NCBI GenBank assembly: GCA_014871385.1
Contig: CM026424.1
Span: forward strand, 4,320,582-4,384,581
Reading direction: 5' to 3'
DNA length: 64,000 bases
From: Ceratodon purpureus
Taxonomy: Eukaryota; Streptophyta; Bryopsida; Pseudoditrichales; Ditrichaceae
Made by a program: the position numbers and the translations under genes. The notes below the pieces were generated by a model. That model was not told the DNA's origin and made no database searches. It saw only the letters and a program-made list of their open reading frames with translations. Below are positions 37,395 through 48,535 of the stretch, piece after piece (the stretch's first letter is position 1; each line of letters begins with the position of its first letter).

Positions 37395-39830
37395 CGCATA
37401 GGGTAGCGTATGTAAATCACTGCTGTGGTGAGGCCTGGTAATAGACTTGGAAAGCTTCATGTTATCACAAGAATAGGTTGCAATGAGTGATGACATTTTG
37501 GCAATGTCTTGTTAGATTCCCAAATGGCCGGACTGCGACGATTTGTAACAACTGTGTCGACGTGCAATAAAGGAATGCTTAAGGCTTTAAAGAAAATGTC
37601 CTCCATTATATTCCATCATATCATAAGCCACCGTTGTAATTGGGAAGGAATCAGAAGAGGTTTAGGGGGTACCCATAATCAACCTGGGGGCCAGAAACCC
37701 CTGTCAGATCAGACATTGACGTTGCATACATTATAGACACTGGGTGTTGCGGACATGGATGTGAAGCAACCCACGAGATGGGCAATATAATTGGCTCCGT
37801 GAAGGAAGGCTCCAAGCCCACTAGAATCCAGAATTACAGTGTGTGGACCGGAAAGAAATTGATCAATGTGGGGCACCCACGACATTGTTGAGTGGTCTAA
37901 ACCCACTATAGGATCCAACAGCCACATTCAGGGAGTGGTCCAGCTGGGGTAGTGTGGTCAAGGGGATGGAGCCGGAGTGGCATGGGAATCCGACAACCTA
38001 CTTACTACATCATCCGGAGTGGGTGGTACCCGGTCAATTATTAGAGAATATTTGAGTATTGCCCGCACGGGTGCTGGTTCGGTTCGGGGATGAAGAATTC
38101 AACATAGACGGCCGCCTGGTGTTCGGAATGGTGCTAGATGATGCTTACTTTGTTGTCAATTTGAAAACAAAAAACTTCTTGCCCATAGTCTCCTTTCATT
38201 CTTTGATGCCTTTTATTTTTTATTCACTTATATCATGCTTCCATTCATTCAATCTTTCAATCTTTTAATCTTCCAATGTTTGATGTTTATTTCCTTTTGC
38301 TTTTCAATTTGGATCAAAATTTATCATGCTCTCATTCATTATTACTTGCATTCTTTTGGTATTGGACTCACTAAATCTTCTGTTGGCTTAAATTTTATCA
38401 TGTATTCATTTTTTCTTTGCTTCATTGTTCAAATTTTTTATGCGGTCAACGTTTTATATTCGAAGATAAAGTTTTACATTAATATATTGTTTTGGAAGGA
38501 TTTAGTTTAGTACTATTATAACTGGCAGGATTGGCACTATTAGAAGTAGCCGTAATAAGCAAATGCAAGAATCTGCTACTTCAAAAATTGGATTTCATAT
38601 ATAATATATAAAATCTGAAATACATATAATGACCTCATACTTGATGTCATACTTTATGCACATAGTATATGGAAGTGAAACTCATTAGACATTGCCTCTT
38701 ACAAAAAATATCCAATCTGTTAATTCAACTATACCACCTAAGCACCAAGATCAACATCAAAATACTCATTCTCGATGATGATTGGATAGCGGCAATTGCA
38801 AAGTTCCTCATCTGGAATGAGCTTGAGACCCGTGACACGCTCAAAGATATCTCGTGGGGGCACACAACAAGGCATAATTAGAATGTCAAAGACATCATCC
38901 ATCGAACTCATAAGGTCTTGGGCGCCATTGGAGATGTCCACTACCTTTGAAAGCTCTGCAATTGCTCTTCAAAATTCATCCCGCTCGTGCTGAACAAAAA
39001 CTGTATCATGTCACCTGACCTCTAACTCGACCTTTAAGTCCTCACAATAGTATGCGCACACTCAAGCTTGGTTTTGTGTTGTTCCATCTAGTGCACAATC
39101 TACAGAATTAAGGTACAAAGAGGCTATGGCAACTTGCCGCTTGAATCTTCAAATGAGTTCTACACGACGGAACTTGAGGCGCCCAGACAAAGCCATCGAC
39201 ATCTCAATACAGATTGCTCACAAATTACATATTTCTAAACTCAAGAGCATCCAATAATAGAAACAAACTTTAAAATCATCTGACCATTTTAACCCCACTG
39301 CCGCAAACACCAAATAGTACGCACGACCTCACATTTACCCTCAACCTAACCTTTACCCTCGACCTAACATATACCCTCAACCTAACCCTCAATTAGCAAA
39401 TATCACGGACCTAACATATACCCTCGAATAGCAAGGATATCACACACACTCACACAAGTAACCCTTCGGTAGTCCGGACGTCTGAACTCCGGGTATGCAT
39501 CCGCTCTCCACCCGGCGGCATTGGACACTTGCTAAAACTCACTGTCGGATCCGACAGACCTCTGAGGACACATCTCCAAACCACCGGGGTAGTTATGAAG
39601 CGCGGCGGACGCCCCCGAGGAGCTTCATTTTCGCAGCAGAGCGATCGCATGATGTTGCTGCTGCCTTGACAGCGCCATCGCCGCCTCTCGGACGCCCCCA
39701 CTGTGAAGAAAGAGGAAACTAGAAGCAGAGCATCTTAATTGCTGCTACTACTGAGTTTTCACTGCAGCCTGGTCTTTCAGTCCAGCTTTTCAGTCACGCT
39801 GAGTGGAGGTGGCGAGAGTGCACACCAAGG
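37395..39830. other. Intergenic DNA with small repeats
   Basis: Contains no supported gene. A frame at 37709-37927 (minus) has a segment FLHGANYIAHLVGCF that faintly resembles a PUA-type fold, too weak to call. An 18-bp tandem repeat lies at 39334-39387 and a 16-bp perfect palindrome, CTGTCGGATCCGACAG, at 39542-39557. Confidence 0.4.
39334..39387. repeat. 18-bp tandem repeat, three copies
   Basis: Units TTTACCCTCAACCTAACC, TTTACCCTCGACCTAACA and TATACCCTCAACCTAACC in a row, with a further partial copy near 39407-39430. They resemble, but are not, the plant telomere repeat CCCTAAA. Confidence 0.85.
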
Positions 39831-40064
39831 TTCATCAAGTTGGCGCTCTTCGAGACGCTCGCTGGGTTCGCTCTCTTCGAGATGCTCATCAAGGGCAAGC
39901 TCGATGCCTCTGAGGTAAGTGTCCAGGTGTAGAAACTCGTTTTTGAATTGGGATTGGTGAGTTTCGGTCGTGGGTTTTGGTTGATGGGGTTGCTTATCGG
40001 GGTTTTGGGTTTGGGTTTGCAGGAGTTGTACAAGGAGTTTGAGACTGCGGAGGCTGCTCGGAAG
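39831..40064 (+). pseudogene. NOP58 N-terminal exons, truncated copy
   Basis: Two short exons of the box C/D snoRNP core protein NOP58 (NOP5). Exon 39831-39914 encodes LALFETLAGFALFEMLIKGK and ends DASE before a GTAAGT donor. Exon 40023-40064 encodes ELYKEFETAEAARK between a TTTGCAG acceptor and a GTATGT donor. In intact NOP58 the protein starts only a few residues before the LFET motif, but here no ATG is in frame close by: the upstream frame reads through Trp-rich nonsense. No further NOP58 exon (the VVKLKAF region) follows. The copy is about 42 residues of a protein of roughly 500. The nearest match could also be NOP56, but the LFET.AGFALF signature favours NOP58. Confidence 0.75.
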
Positions 40065-40689
40065 GTATGTTGGGATGGTGATTTTATGAGTGTTTGTTTG
40101 TGGGTTTTGTGAAGGATGTTGTGGTTGGAATTGATGGTGGTGGGATTTAGGGTTTTGGTTTTGGTGTTGATGAGTCTTGTTTTTGGGGAGCCTGATCATT
40201 GAAGAAGTTCTTCGGTTTTGTTCATGATGGTTGATTTTAAGGTTTCAGCTGTGATACTAGGTTTGCATTTTCTTTTTCTTGAGATCGGTATGGGTGCGGA
40301 TGTGTGTGGGATCCGGGGATTACTCTTCAGGAATGCTGATGGATGCTTTGCTCTTCACTGCAGAGTCATGCGGGGCTGTTCAATCTCTGTATTGTGGTTT
40401 TGATTGCTGTCAACAGCCGGCTTTTATTTGAGAATTTAATGAAGGTGAGTGGTCTTCTTTATGGCTTGGTTATGACGTGTTTTGGTCGCAATGTTGTTAT
40501 TTCTTAAATCCGTGAAGATGCTGACGTTTTGATTATTCCGATTCTGATTTGAGTCTGGGTTTTTGACACTATGGATTGCTGATCAATTCCGGTTTCTGGT
40601 TCAACTCTAAGAGTGCTCGCGATTGGCCACTCTTGATATGTTGGTGGGTACTACTGACATATGAAGAATAATAACGATACATGTGCGCC

Positions 40690-41626
40690 CCTTGGGAGAA
40701 AAGAGGCATTGCTGGGTCTTCAGTGAGAGCTTTAACCTGAATGCAGCACAAGGCAAGCTTAATCATGGACAGAGTGCGCAAAAACAGAAACGACTATACT
40801 CAGAAGGCAAAGAGTGCTAGTGCTCATGTCAATAGTACAGGACCTAAATGATGGATTGAGAGGGATGTTAACCTTGTCACGAATAAGATGCAAAATTGTC
40901 AGCCGTACCAAGACATCTAATACAAAGACCTTCCTTGAGGACACCATCTGCAACGAACCCAAAATATAAGCATTTTAACATTTAGTTTCGTGGCGTTAAT
41001 TATATAAGCAGATGTTCATACATAAATCTTTCCAACATAGAAGATACAAAGAAATAGACAAGTTGGAATAGCAAGTACTACTTCTTACCAGAGAAAAAGG
41101 GAGACTTGTTGATATCCTCCGCAATGTGACTTAAGAACAAAGTTCCGTATCTGTCAAACCCAAATTGATTACGGAAGGCTATTGTCACAAACAATCCAAA
41201 CCAAAATACTTTAAGACCATGTGATTGAGAGTGCATGAGACATACGACTACAATCTCAGAAAGGCAAATCAGGGTTGTGATAATCTCTTACTCCTTGATC
41301 TCTTCAGGTGTTTTCGGCTTCAAACGAGGAATAAACTCGGACCAGCTGAAATCCCCTAAACCAAACCTGTGCACATGAATGATACATTGTTTCGAGTTTT
41401 AGATCAAGAGGGCATCCATTAATGAATAACTCATTGCTTGAAAACACAAGTTCCTTCACAAGATATCCTTCGACTCATCTAACTACCTATCTCTGGTACA
41501 TCCATAATCAAGCTCACCTCATCAAGACATTCACAAACACAGAGCGTTGCCTATGGTTGAAGCCCAGGACCCTGAAGTCTCGGCCTTCTCCTTCCATTAA
41601 CGGAGCTGGTTCACCTGTGGCACGTT
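40690..41626 (-). pseudogene. PICKLE/CHD3 chromatin remodeller fragment
   Basis: Five exons from the C-terminal DUF1087/DUF1086 part of a plant CHD3 (PICKLE) remodeller, on the minus strand. 41518-41626 encodes a segment with PLMEGEGRDFRVLGFN and ends FVNVLMR. 41292-41366 encodes FGLGDFSWSEFIPRLKPKTP and ends EEIKE. 41089-41150 encodes YGTLFLSHIAEDINKSPFFS. 40873-40947 has DGVLKEGLCI and then, only after a frameshift, DVLVRLTILHLIRDK. The last starts at 40736 with VKALTEDPAMPLF and then loses similarity near 40690. Splice sites and phases of the first four exons are intact. The frameshift and the missing helicase, chromodomain and PHD parts show that this is a dead fragment of a protein normally about 1400 residues long. 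It is embedded, in reverse orientation, between NOP58 and DGAT1 fragments. Confidence 0.85.
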
Positions 41627-42009
41627 CTACACATGTAGCGATCAAACCAAAAATTTAATAACCGTGGGAATCATTAGAACCAATTCACGGCACTGGCACT
41701 AGCTAAAAACCAAGACGAAACTTGTCCCTCTCAAGCTCTATCCAAATGAACATAAGCCATTAACTAAATTGAAACTGTGACCTCCTTGATTTGTTTCATG
41801 TAGAAGCAAATAACATAGCAGCAGAATATCAATAAATACTTCAATAGTGGCAGTACAGTAACAAAAAGAATTCCAGAGCGTACCACTCTTTTCTTTGATG
41901 GTTGCAACTTTTTACTACTTCCCACAACTTCACCAGGTTCTCCATATGAGTTAGTGACTGCTTTCTTAAAATTACATTATGGTTGAAAAGTGTGCTTGAA
42001 TGGTAGCAG

Positions 42010-43235
42010 GGTGCAATCCGCATTGTTGCCAGGTCTTGTATTGATACTCATTGCACTAACTGGGTGGATGAAGCTTTTGTCTTACGCTCACGCTAACAAG
42101 GACGTGCGAGAAATATTGAAAGATGGGGAAAAGGTATGTTGATGTTTTTCATTATCTATATTTGCTAGCTGCTCGAATATTATTGTCAAATGTGAGTTTT
42201 ACTTGATCTTCTCTACTTTCGACACTTTTAACATTTGGACCGCTATCTAGAGTCATGACCATGCACAAGTGGCTGGATCTTTTTGGTAGCTGATAAGTTT
42301 TGTTGGGTTTGTTGCAGCCCGACATACCGCAGCATGTAGAAAATGTTGAGTATCCGGATAATCTCACAATAAAAAATATTGCTTACTTCATGCTTGCTCC
42401 CACTCTGTGTTATCAGGTATTTATTTTAAAACCTATACGCAGCGAAAAATGTGATCAACTGTTTTTTGGGCAAGGTTTGTGTCTGTAGTCTAGGTGCTCT
42501 GAGTATAAATCAATTTGAGATGTGGTTACAAATTGTATGTTTTTTTTCAAACAGTTGCCATTTCTGTCATTTCTGTCATTCTAGTATCTGTCATAGAGAT
42601 GTTTTCTGACAAGAACAATTCTCTCTACGCACTCGTACTAAGTTGGTGATTTGTTGTATTTTCAGTTGAGCTACCCCGTTCTGAAACAGTTCGAAAAGGC
42701 TGGGTGCTACGGCAAGCGGGGAAGTTGGTTGTATTTTTGGGTTTGATAGGTTTGAGCAGGTACAGTTCTTCTGGTCATTTCCTAGTCTATCCTGCATTTT
42801 AGAGTTGATATTAGAGTGAACTTCCTTTTGCAGTCACTTCCTGTAGATTTTCTTTGACTTTGGGTTTCAACCAGGAAATTCTTAATGTACAGCTTAATTT
42901 CTGAAGAGTGGAATTTCCACTGAATTTTTTGACCGGAATCATTATGATGGTTTTTATTTTTATTTTTTGAAGTTCTATAGTTCTCTAATAATATCCGCAA
43001 TTGCATGGTACCATGCATGGATTCTGGGTGTCCTTGTTTGTAGGTTGCTTAATCTTACGTTGATGTTTACTTCATAACTCTCTGTACCTGTCTTGCAGTA
43101 TATAAACCCCAGTGTGTCCAAATCTCAGCACCCACTCAAGGGCAATTATCTTTATGCAGCAGAAAGGATATTGAAGCTTTCCATTCCAGTGCTCTATGTT
43201 TGGCTCTGCATGTTCTACTGCTTGTTTCATCTTTG
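42010..43235 (+). pseudogene. DGAT1 internal exons, truncated and frameshifted
   Basis: Four exons of diacylglycerol O-acyltransferase 1, the ER membrane-bound O-acyltransferase of triacylglycerol synthesis. 42010-42133 encodes a membrane helix and WMKLLSYAHANKDVRE. 42318-42416 encodes EYPDNLTIKNIAYFMLAPTL and ends CYQ. 42666-42759 encodes LSYP and then, after a one-base deletion at the run of C, RSETVRKGWVLRQAGKLVVF; before its donor it has lost a few more bases (GLIG should be followed by two or three more residues and EQ). 43099-43235 encodes YINPSVSKSQHPLKGNYLYA and ends CLFHLW. Both termini of the gene are missing, including the downstream FYxDWWN motif and the catalytic His region, so no activity is possible. 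Introns are retained, with good GT-AG sites except around exon 3. Confidence 0.88.
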
Positions 43236-43664
43236 GTACGTCTACGAATGTTGCACCTTGCTTCTTAAACGCCTATATGAATTAGACCTGGAGATTTTTT
43301 GCGATGTTAAGTTTTACGAATGAAATTCCTATCAATTTGGGTGAAATATTTGACTTATTATACCCAACCCGTTATTGGGGCCGGCATGAATAAAGTGTCC
43401 GTTCGTGGTGCCTTTGACCTGGTGCCTTTGACCCGGTGCATCTACTTCACAAGATCCACTCTTAATCCAAGGCCCTTCTTCAACATTATGAAAACAAAAA
43501 ACTTCTTGCCTTTGTGCCTTGTCCAAGAAATTTATTCTCTTAGAGCTCAATTTAGCGCTACAACTTTACCTATACCTATGAGAAAATTAGCTACAATATT
43601 TGAACAAGTGCTTCAAAAATTGTACAACTGAACACAAATTTTCCACATCCCGACGAAATCACAA
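43236..43664. other. Spacer between DGAT1 fragment and next gene
   Basis: Open frames on both strands without recognisable content. A 22-bp stretch at 43489-43510 is identical to one at 38162-38183 (core AAAACAAAAAACTTCTTGCC). Confidence 0.35.
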
Positions 43665-43892
43665 GTGCCAAAAAATGGAATATTGACATGTCAATTTACT
43701 CAGGAGACAATGGCCCGAGTTGCTGAGGAGGCAGTGCAGCTCTGGATAACAGACCACCCTGACCAAGACACCGGGGCTGAGATAAAGAATGCTATAGAGA
43801 AAGCAGTCAAATACGCAAAGGATAAGCTGCAAAGCAAGTTCAATAAGGAGCAGTCGGTGGCGAATTTGGCGCACGGAAAGGCGTTTCATGCT

Positions 43893-44892
43893 GAGGTATG
43901 TCTCCAAATTTGGGCAAGGGTCCCGTAAAACTCAGTGCTTAAAAGAGCATTGTCGGATCCGACATTCGTATTTTTGTTGAAGTAATATCGTGGTATTGTG
44001 TGTTTCTTAAATATTATTGTGGTTTTTTTCTGCTGTTAAGTGAGGTATTCTTATAAATTTGGGCAAGGGTCTTGTAAAACTGAGAGCTTAAAAGAGCATT
44101 CTCGGATCCGACATTTGTAATTTTGTTCAAGTAATATCGTGGTATTGTGTGTCCCTCAAAATTTATTGTCAAAAAAAAGTGTTGTCTCGTGAGGTATGTC
44201 TCCGAATTTGGGCAAGGGTCTTGTAAAACTGAGAGCTTAAAAGAGCATTGTCGGATCCGACATTTGTAATTTTGTTCAAGTAATATCGTGGTATTGTGTG
44301 TCCCTCAAAATTTATTGTCAAAAAAAAGTGTTGTCTCGTGAGGTATGTCTCCGAATTTGGGCAAGGGTCTTGTAAAACTGAGAGCTTAAAAGAGCATTGT
44401 CGGATCCGACATTCGTATTTTTGTTCAAGTAATATGGCGGTACTGTGTGTCCAGGAAATTTTATTCTTGAAATTCTTTGCTGTTCAGTGAGCTATTTTTA
44501 TAAATTTGGGCAAGGGTCTCGTAAAACTGAGAGGTCAAAAGAGCATTGTCGGATCCGACAGTCGTAATTTGGTTCAAGTAATATCGTGGTATTGTGTATC
44601 CAGGAAATTTTATTCTCCAAATTCTCTACTGTTCAATAAGCTATTTTTATAAATTTGGGAAGGGGTCTTGTAAAACTGAGAGGTCAAAAATGCATTGTCG
44701 GATCCGAGAGTCGTAATTTTGTTCAAGTAATATCGTGGTACTGTGTGTCCAGGAAATAATATTCTTGAAATTCTCTGCTGTTCAGTGAGCTTTTTTTATA
44801 AATTTGGGCAAGGGTCTTGTAAAACTAAGAGGTCAAAAATGCATTGTCGGATCCGACAGTCGTAATTTCGTTCAAGTAATATCGCGGTACCA
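43893..44892 (+). repeat. 149-bp satellite array A (seven units)
   Basis: Units start at 43893, 44042, 44191, 44340, 44489, 44638 and 44787: exactly 149 bp each, the last one partial. Each holds TTTGGGCAAGGGTC, TAAAACT and the palindrome TGTCGGATCCGACA, with GGATCC at 43955, 44104, 44253, 44402, 44551, 44700 and 44849. Unit 1 begins at the last codon of exon 1, so its GAG|GTATGTCT is the splice donor; units 3 and 4 repeat that donor exactly. Confidence 0.97.
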
Positions 44893-45040
44893 TGTTAAAT
44901 TGTATGGTTAAATGTCTATTATCATCCAATTATTAGACAAATGAGCTTATATTCATGATACCAGCGTTAAAAACTAACTCTAAATGCTAGAATTCGCGAA
45001 AATAGTGCAAGTCCGGTGATATTTGAACTACCACGAATCG

Positions 45041-48000
45041 TATTGTAGGATCCGACAATGGTTTTCGGGAAACTAAAAAACCAGGGGTCATCAAAAAGTT
45101 TGATCTTCAAAATGCTCTGTAGGATCCGACAGCGGTTTTTTCAGTTTTCAAATGTTGAGGGGATGTCGTTTTTTTCTGCATGCATGTCGCGTAACTTTGA
45201 TAATCGGTGACAATCAACTAAGATTTTTGCGAGGGGTCTTCAAAAAGTTTGATGTTCAAAATGCTCTGTAGGATCCGACAGCGGTTTTTTCGGTTTTCAA
45301 ATGTTGAGGGGATGTCGTTTTTTTCCGCATGCATGTCGCCTAACTTTGATAATCGGTGACAATCAACTAAGATTTTTGCGAGGGGTCTTCAAAAAGTTTG
45401 ATGTTCAAAATGCTCTGTAGGATCCGACAGCGATTTTTTCAGTTTTCAAATGTCGTGATGATGTCGTTTTTTTCCGGATACATGTCGCGTAACTTTGATA
45501 ATCGATGTTTAAATGTTGTGGGGATGTTCTTTTTTTCCAGATGCATGTCGTGTAACTTTGATAATCGGTGACAATCAATGGAGCTTATTGTGAGGGGTCA
45601 GCAGAAAGTTTGATCTCAAAACTCCTTTGTAGAATCTTACGACAGTTTTTTCGGTGCTCAATTGTTGTGGGGATGTCGTTTTTTTCCGGATGCATGTCGT
45701 GTAACTTTGATGATCGGTGACAATCAATTGAGACTATTGTCAGGGATGATCAGAAAGTTTGATCTCTAAACTGCTCTGTAGGATCAGCCAACAGTTTTTT
45801 CCGTGCTCAAATGTTGTGGGGATGTCGTTTTTTTCTAGATGCATGTCGTGTGAGTTTGATGATCCGTGACAATCAATTGAGATTATTGTCAGGGATGATC
45901 AGAAAGTTTGATCTCTGAACAGCTTTGTAGGATCGGACAACGGTTTTTTGGGTGCTCAAATGTTGTGGAGATGTCGTTTTTTTCTAGATGCATCTCGTGT
46001 AAGTTTGATAATCAATGACAATCAATTGAGAATATTGTGAGAGGTCAGCAGAAAGTTTGATTTGAGAACTCCTGTGTAGAATCTGACAACGGTTTTTTCG
46101 GTGCTCAAATGTGGTGGGGATGTCGTTTTTTTCCGGATGCATGTCGTGTAACTTTGATGATCGGTGACAATCAATTGAGACTATTGTCAGGGATGATCAG
46201 AAACTTTGATCTCGAAACTGCTATGTAATAGCCGACAACGGTTTTTCCGGTGCTCAAATGTTGAAGGGATGTCGTTTTTTTCTAGATGCATGTCGTGTGA
46301 GTTTGATAATCGATGACAATCAATTGAGATTATTGTCAGGGATGATCAGAAAGTTTGATCTCTAAACTGCTATGTAGAATCGAACAACGGTTTTTTTGGT
46401 GCTCAAATGTTGAAGGGATGTCGTTTTTTTCTAGATGCATGTCGTGTAAGTTAGATAATCAATGACAATCAATTGAGATTATTGTGAGGGGTCAGCTGAA
46501 AGTTTGATCTCAAAACTCCTTTGTAGAATCTTACGACAGTTTTTTCGGTGCTCAAATGTTGTGGGGATGTCATTTTTTTCCGGATGCATGTCGTGTAACT
46601 TTGATGATCGGTGACAATCAATTGAGATTATTGTCAGGGATGATCAGAAAGTTTGATCTTGAAACTGCTATGTTGGAGCCGACAACGGTTTTTTGGTGCT
46701 CAAATGTTGTGGGGATGTCGTTTTTTTCTGAATGCATGTCGTGTAACTTTGATAATCGGTGACAAACAATGGAGATTATTGTGAGGGGTCAACAGAAAGT
46801 TTGATCTCAAAACTGCTATGTAGAATCGGACAACGGTTTTTCCGGTGCTCAAATGTTGAAGGGATGTCGTTTTTTTCTAGATGCATGTCGTGTGAGTTTG
46901 ATAATCGATGACAATCAATTGAGATTATTGTCAGGGATGATCAGAAAGTTTGATCTCTAAACTGCTATGTAGAATCGAACAACGGTTTTTTTGGTGCTCA
47001 AATGTTGAAGGGATGTCGTTTTTTTCTAGATGCATGTCGTGTAAGTTAGATAATCAATGACAATCAATTGAGATTATTGTGAGGGGTCAGCTGAAAGTTT
47101 GATCTCAAAACTCCTTTGTAGAATCTTACGACAGTTTTTTCGGTGCTCAAATGTTGTGGGGATGTCATTTTTTTCCGGATGCATGTCGTGTAACTTTGAT
47201 GATCGGTGACAATCAATTGAGATTATTGTCAGGGATGATCAGAAAGTTTGATCTTGAAACTGCTATGTTGGAGCCGACAACGGTTTTTTGGTGCTCAAAT
47301 GTTGTGGGGATGTCGTTTTTTTCTGAATGCATGTCGTGTAACTTTGATAATCGGTGACAAACAATGGAGATTATTGTGAGGGGTCAACAGAAAGTTTGAT
47401 CTCAAAACTGCTATGTAGAATCGGACAACGGTTTTTCCGGTGCTCAAATGTTGAAGGGATGTCGTTTTTTTCTAGATGCATGTCGTCTAAGTTAGATAAT
47501 CAATGACAATCAATTGAGATTATTGTGAGGGGTTTGCAGAAAGTTTGATCTCAAAACTCCTTTGTAGAATCTTACGACAGTTTTTTCGGTGCTCAAATGT
47601 TGTGGGGATGTCGTTCTTTTCCGGATGCATGTCGTGTAACTTTGATGATCGGTGACAATCAATTGAGATTATTGTCAGGGATGATCAAAAAGTTTGATCT
47701 CTAAACTGCTTTGTAGGATCGGACAACGGTTTTTCGGTGCTCAAATGTTGTGGGGATGTCGTTCTTTTCGGGATGCATGTCGTGTAACTTTGATGATCGG
47801 TGACAATCAATTGAGATTATTGTCAGGGGTCATCAGAAAGTTTGATCTCGAAACTGCTATGTAGGAGCCGACAACGGTTTTTTGGTGCTCAAATGTTGTG
47901 GGGATGTCGTTTTTTTCTAGATGCATGTCGTGTAACTTTGATGATCAGTGACAATCAATTGAGATTTTTGTGAGGGGTCATCAGAAAGTTTGATCTCAAA

Positions 48001-48535
48001 ACTCCTTTGTAGAATCTTACGACAGTTTTTTCGGTGCTCTAATGTTGTGGGGATGTCGTTCTTTTCCGGATGCATGTCGTGTAACTTTGATGATCGGTGA
48101 CAATCAATTGAGATTATTGTCAGGGGTCATCAGAAAGTTTGATCTCAAAACTCCTTTGTAGAATCTTACGACAGTTTTTTCGGTGCTCTAATGTTGTGGG
48201 GATGTCGTTCTTTTCCGGATGCATGTCGTGTAACTTTGATGATCGGTGACAATCAATTGAGATTATTGTCAGGGGTCATCAGAAAGTTTGATCTCGAAAC
48301 TGCTATGTAGGAGCCGACAACGGTTTTTTGGTGCTCAAATGTTGTGGGGATGTCGTTTTTTTCTAGATGCATGTCGTGTAACTTTGATGATCGGTGACAG
48401 TCAATTGAGATTATTGTGAGGGGTCATCAGAAAGTTTGATCTCGAAACTGCTATGTTGGAGCCGACAACGGTTTTTCGGTGCTCAAATGTTGTGGGGATG
48501 TCATTTTTTTTTGGAATCCATGTCGTGTAAGTTTG
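45041..48535 (+). repeat. 149-bp satellite array B (about 24 units)
   Basis: Units spaced 148-150 bp share GTGCTCAAATGTTG, GGGGATGTCGTTTTTTTC, ATGCATGTCGTGTAA, GGTGACAATCAATTGAGA and AGAAAGTTTGATCTC. The first copies end in CTGTAGGATCCGACA, matching the palindrome region of array A, and GGTC...AAAGTTTGAT...CAAAA aligns with the GGTCTTGTAAAACT...CAAAA of array A. The two arrays are therefore diverged branches of one family. A first, half-length step (about 74 bp) and one 63-bp step (near 45449-45512) break the rhythm. Confidence 0.97.
46241..47462 (+). repeat. 595-bp higher-order duplication inside array B
   Basis: Four consecutive satellite units (595 bp) starting about 46241 are repeated, apparently without change, starting about 46836. 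The match runs on to about 47462. Their neighbours differ at many sites, so this is a recent segmental duplication within an older array. Confidence 0.9.

Larger units (their letters stand above)
39831..43235. mobile_element. Mosaic of captured gene fragments
   Basis: Within 3.4 kb lie intron-bearing fragments of three unrelated nuclear genes: NOP58 (+), a PICKLE-type CHD3 (-) and DGAT1 (+). All are truncated at both ends and at least two are frameshifted. Retained introns rule out retrocopying of mRNA. Plant Helitrons and Pack-type DNA transposons are known to gather such fragments. I could not identify a 5' TC end, a 3' hairpin-CTRR end or terminal inverted repeats, so the element class and its borders are inferred, not seen. 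Confidence 0.4.

Noticed and set aside
37709..37927. Possible PUA-like fragment on the minus strand (FLHGANYIAHLVGCF)
   Set aside because: Resemblance is limited to one short segment; not enough to call a captured fragment.
39334..39430. Interstitial telomere repeats
   Set aside because: Units contain CCCTCAACCTAAC, not the plant telomere CCCTAAA; it is an 18-bp minisatellite.
39777..40199. Minus-strand frame of 140 codons rich in Q, N, P, K
   Set aside because: Overlaps the two NOP58 exons and their intron on the other strand; low-complexity composition with no domain.
39831..43235. Processed (mRNA-derived) pseudogenes of NOP58, CHD3 and DGAT1
   Set aside because: Introns with GT-AG sites are present in all three, so the fragments come from genomic DNA, not from reverse-transcribed mRNA.
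44296..44490. Open frame of 64 codons in array A
   Set aside because: Lies entirely within satellite units and has no counterpart frame conserved from unit to unit.
46556..47357. Two identical 68-codon open frames (46556-46762 and 47151-47357)
   Set aside because: They are chance frames in 149-bp satellite units; their identity comes from the 595-bp block duplication, not from coding selection.
43893..48535. CRISPR-like regular array
   Set aside because: Regular spacing but no short conserved repeats with unique spacers; the whole 149-bp unit is repeated, and the context is a plant nuclear intron.
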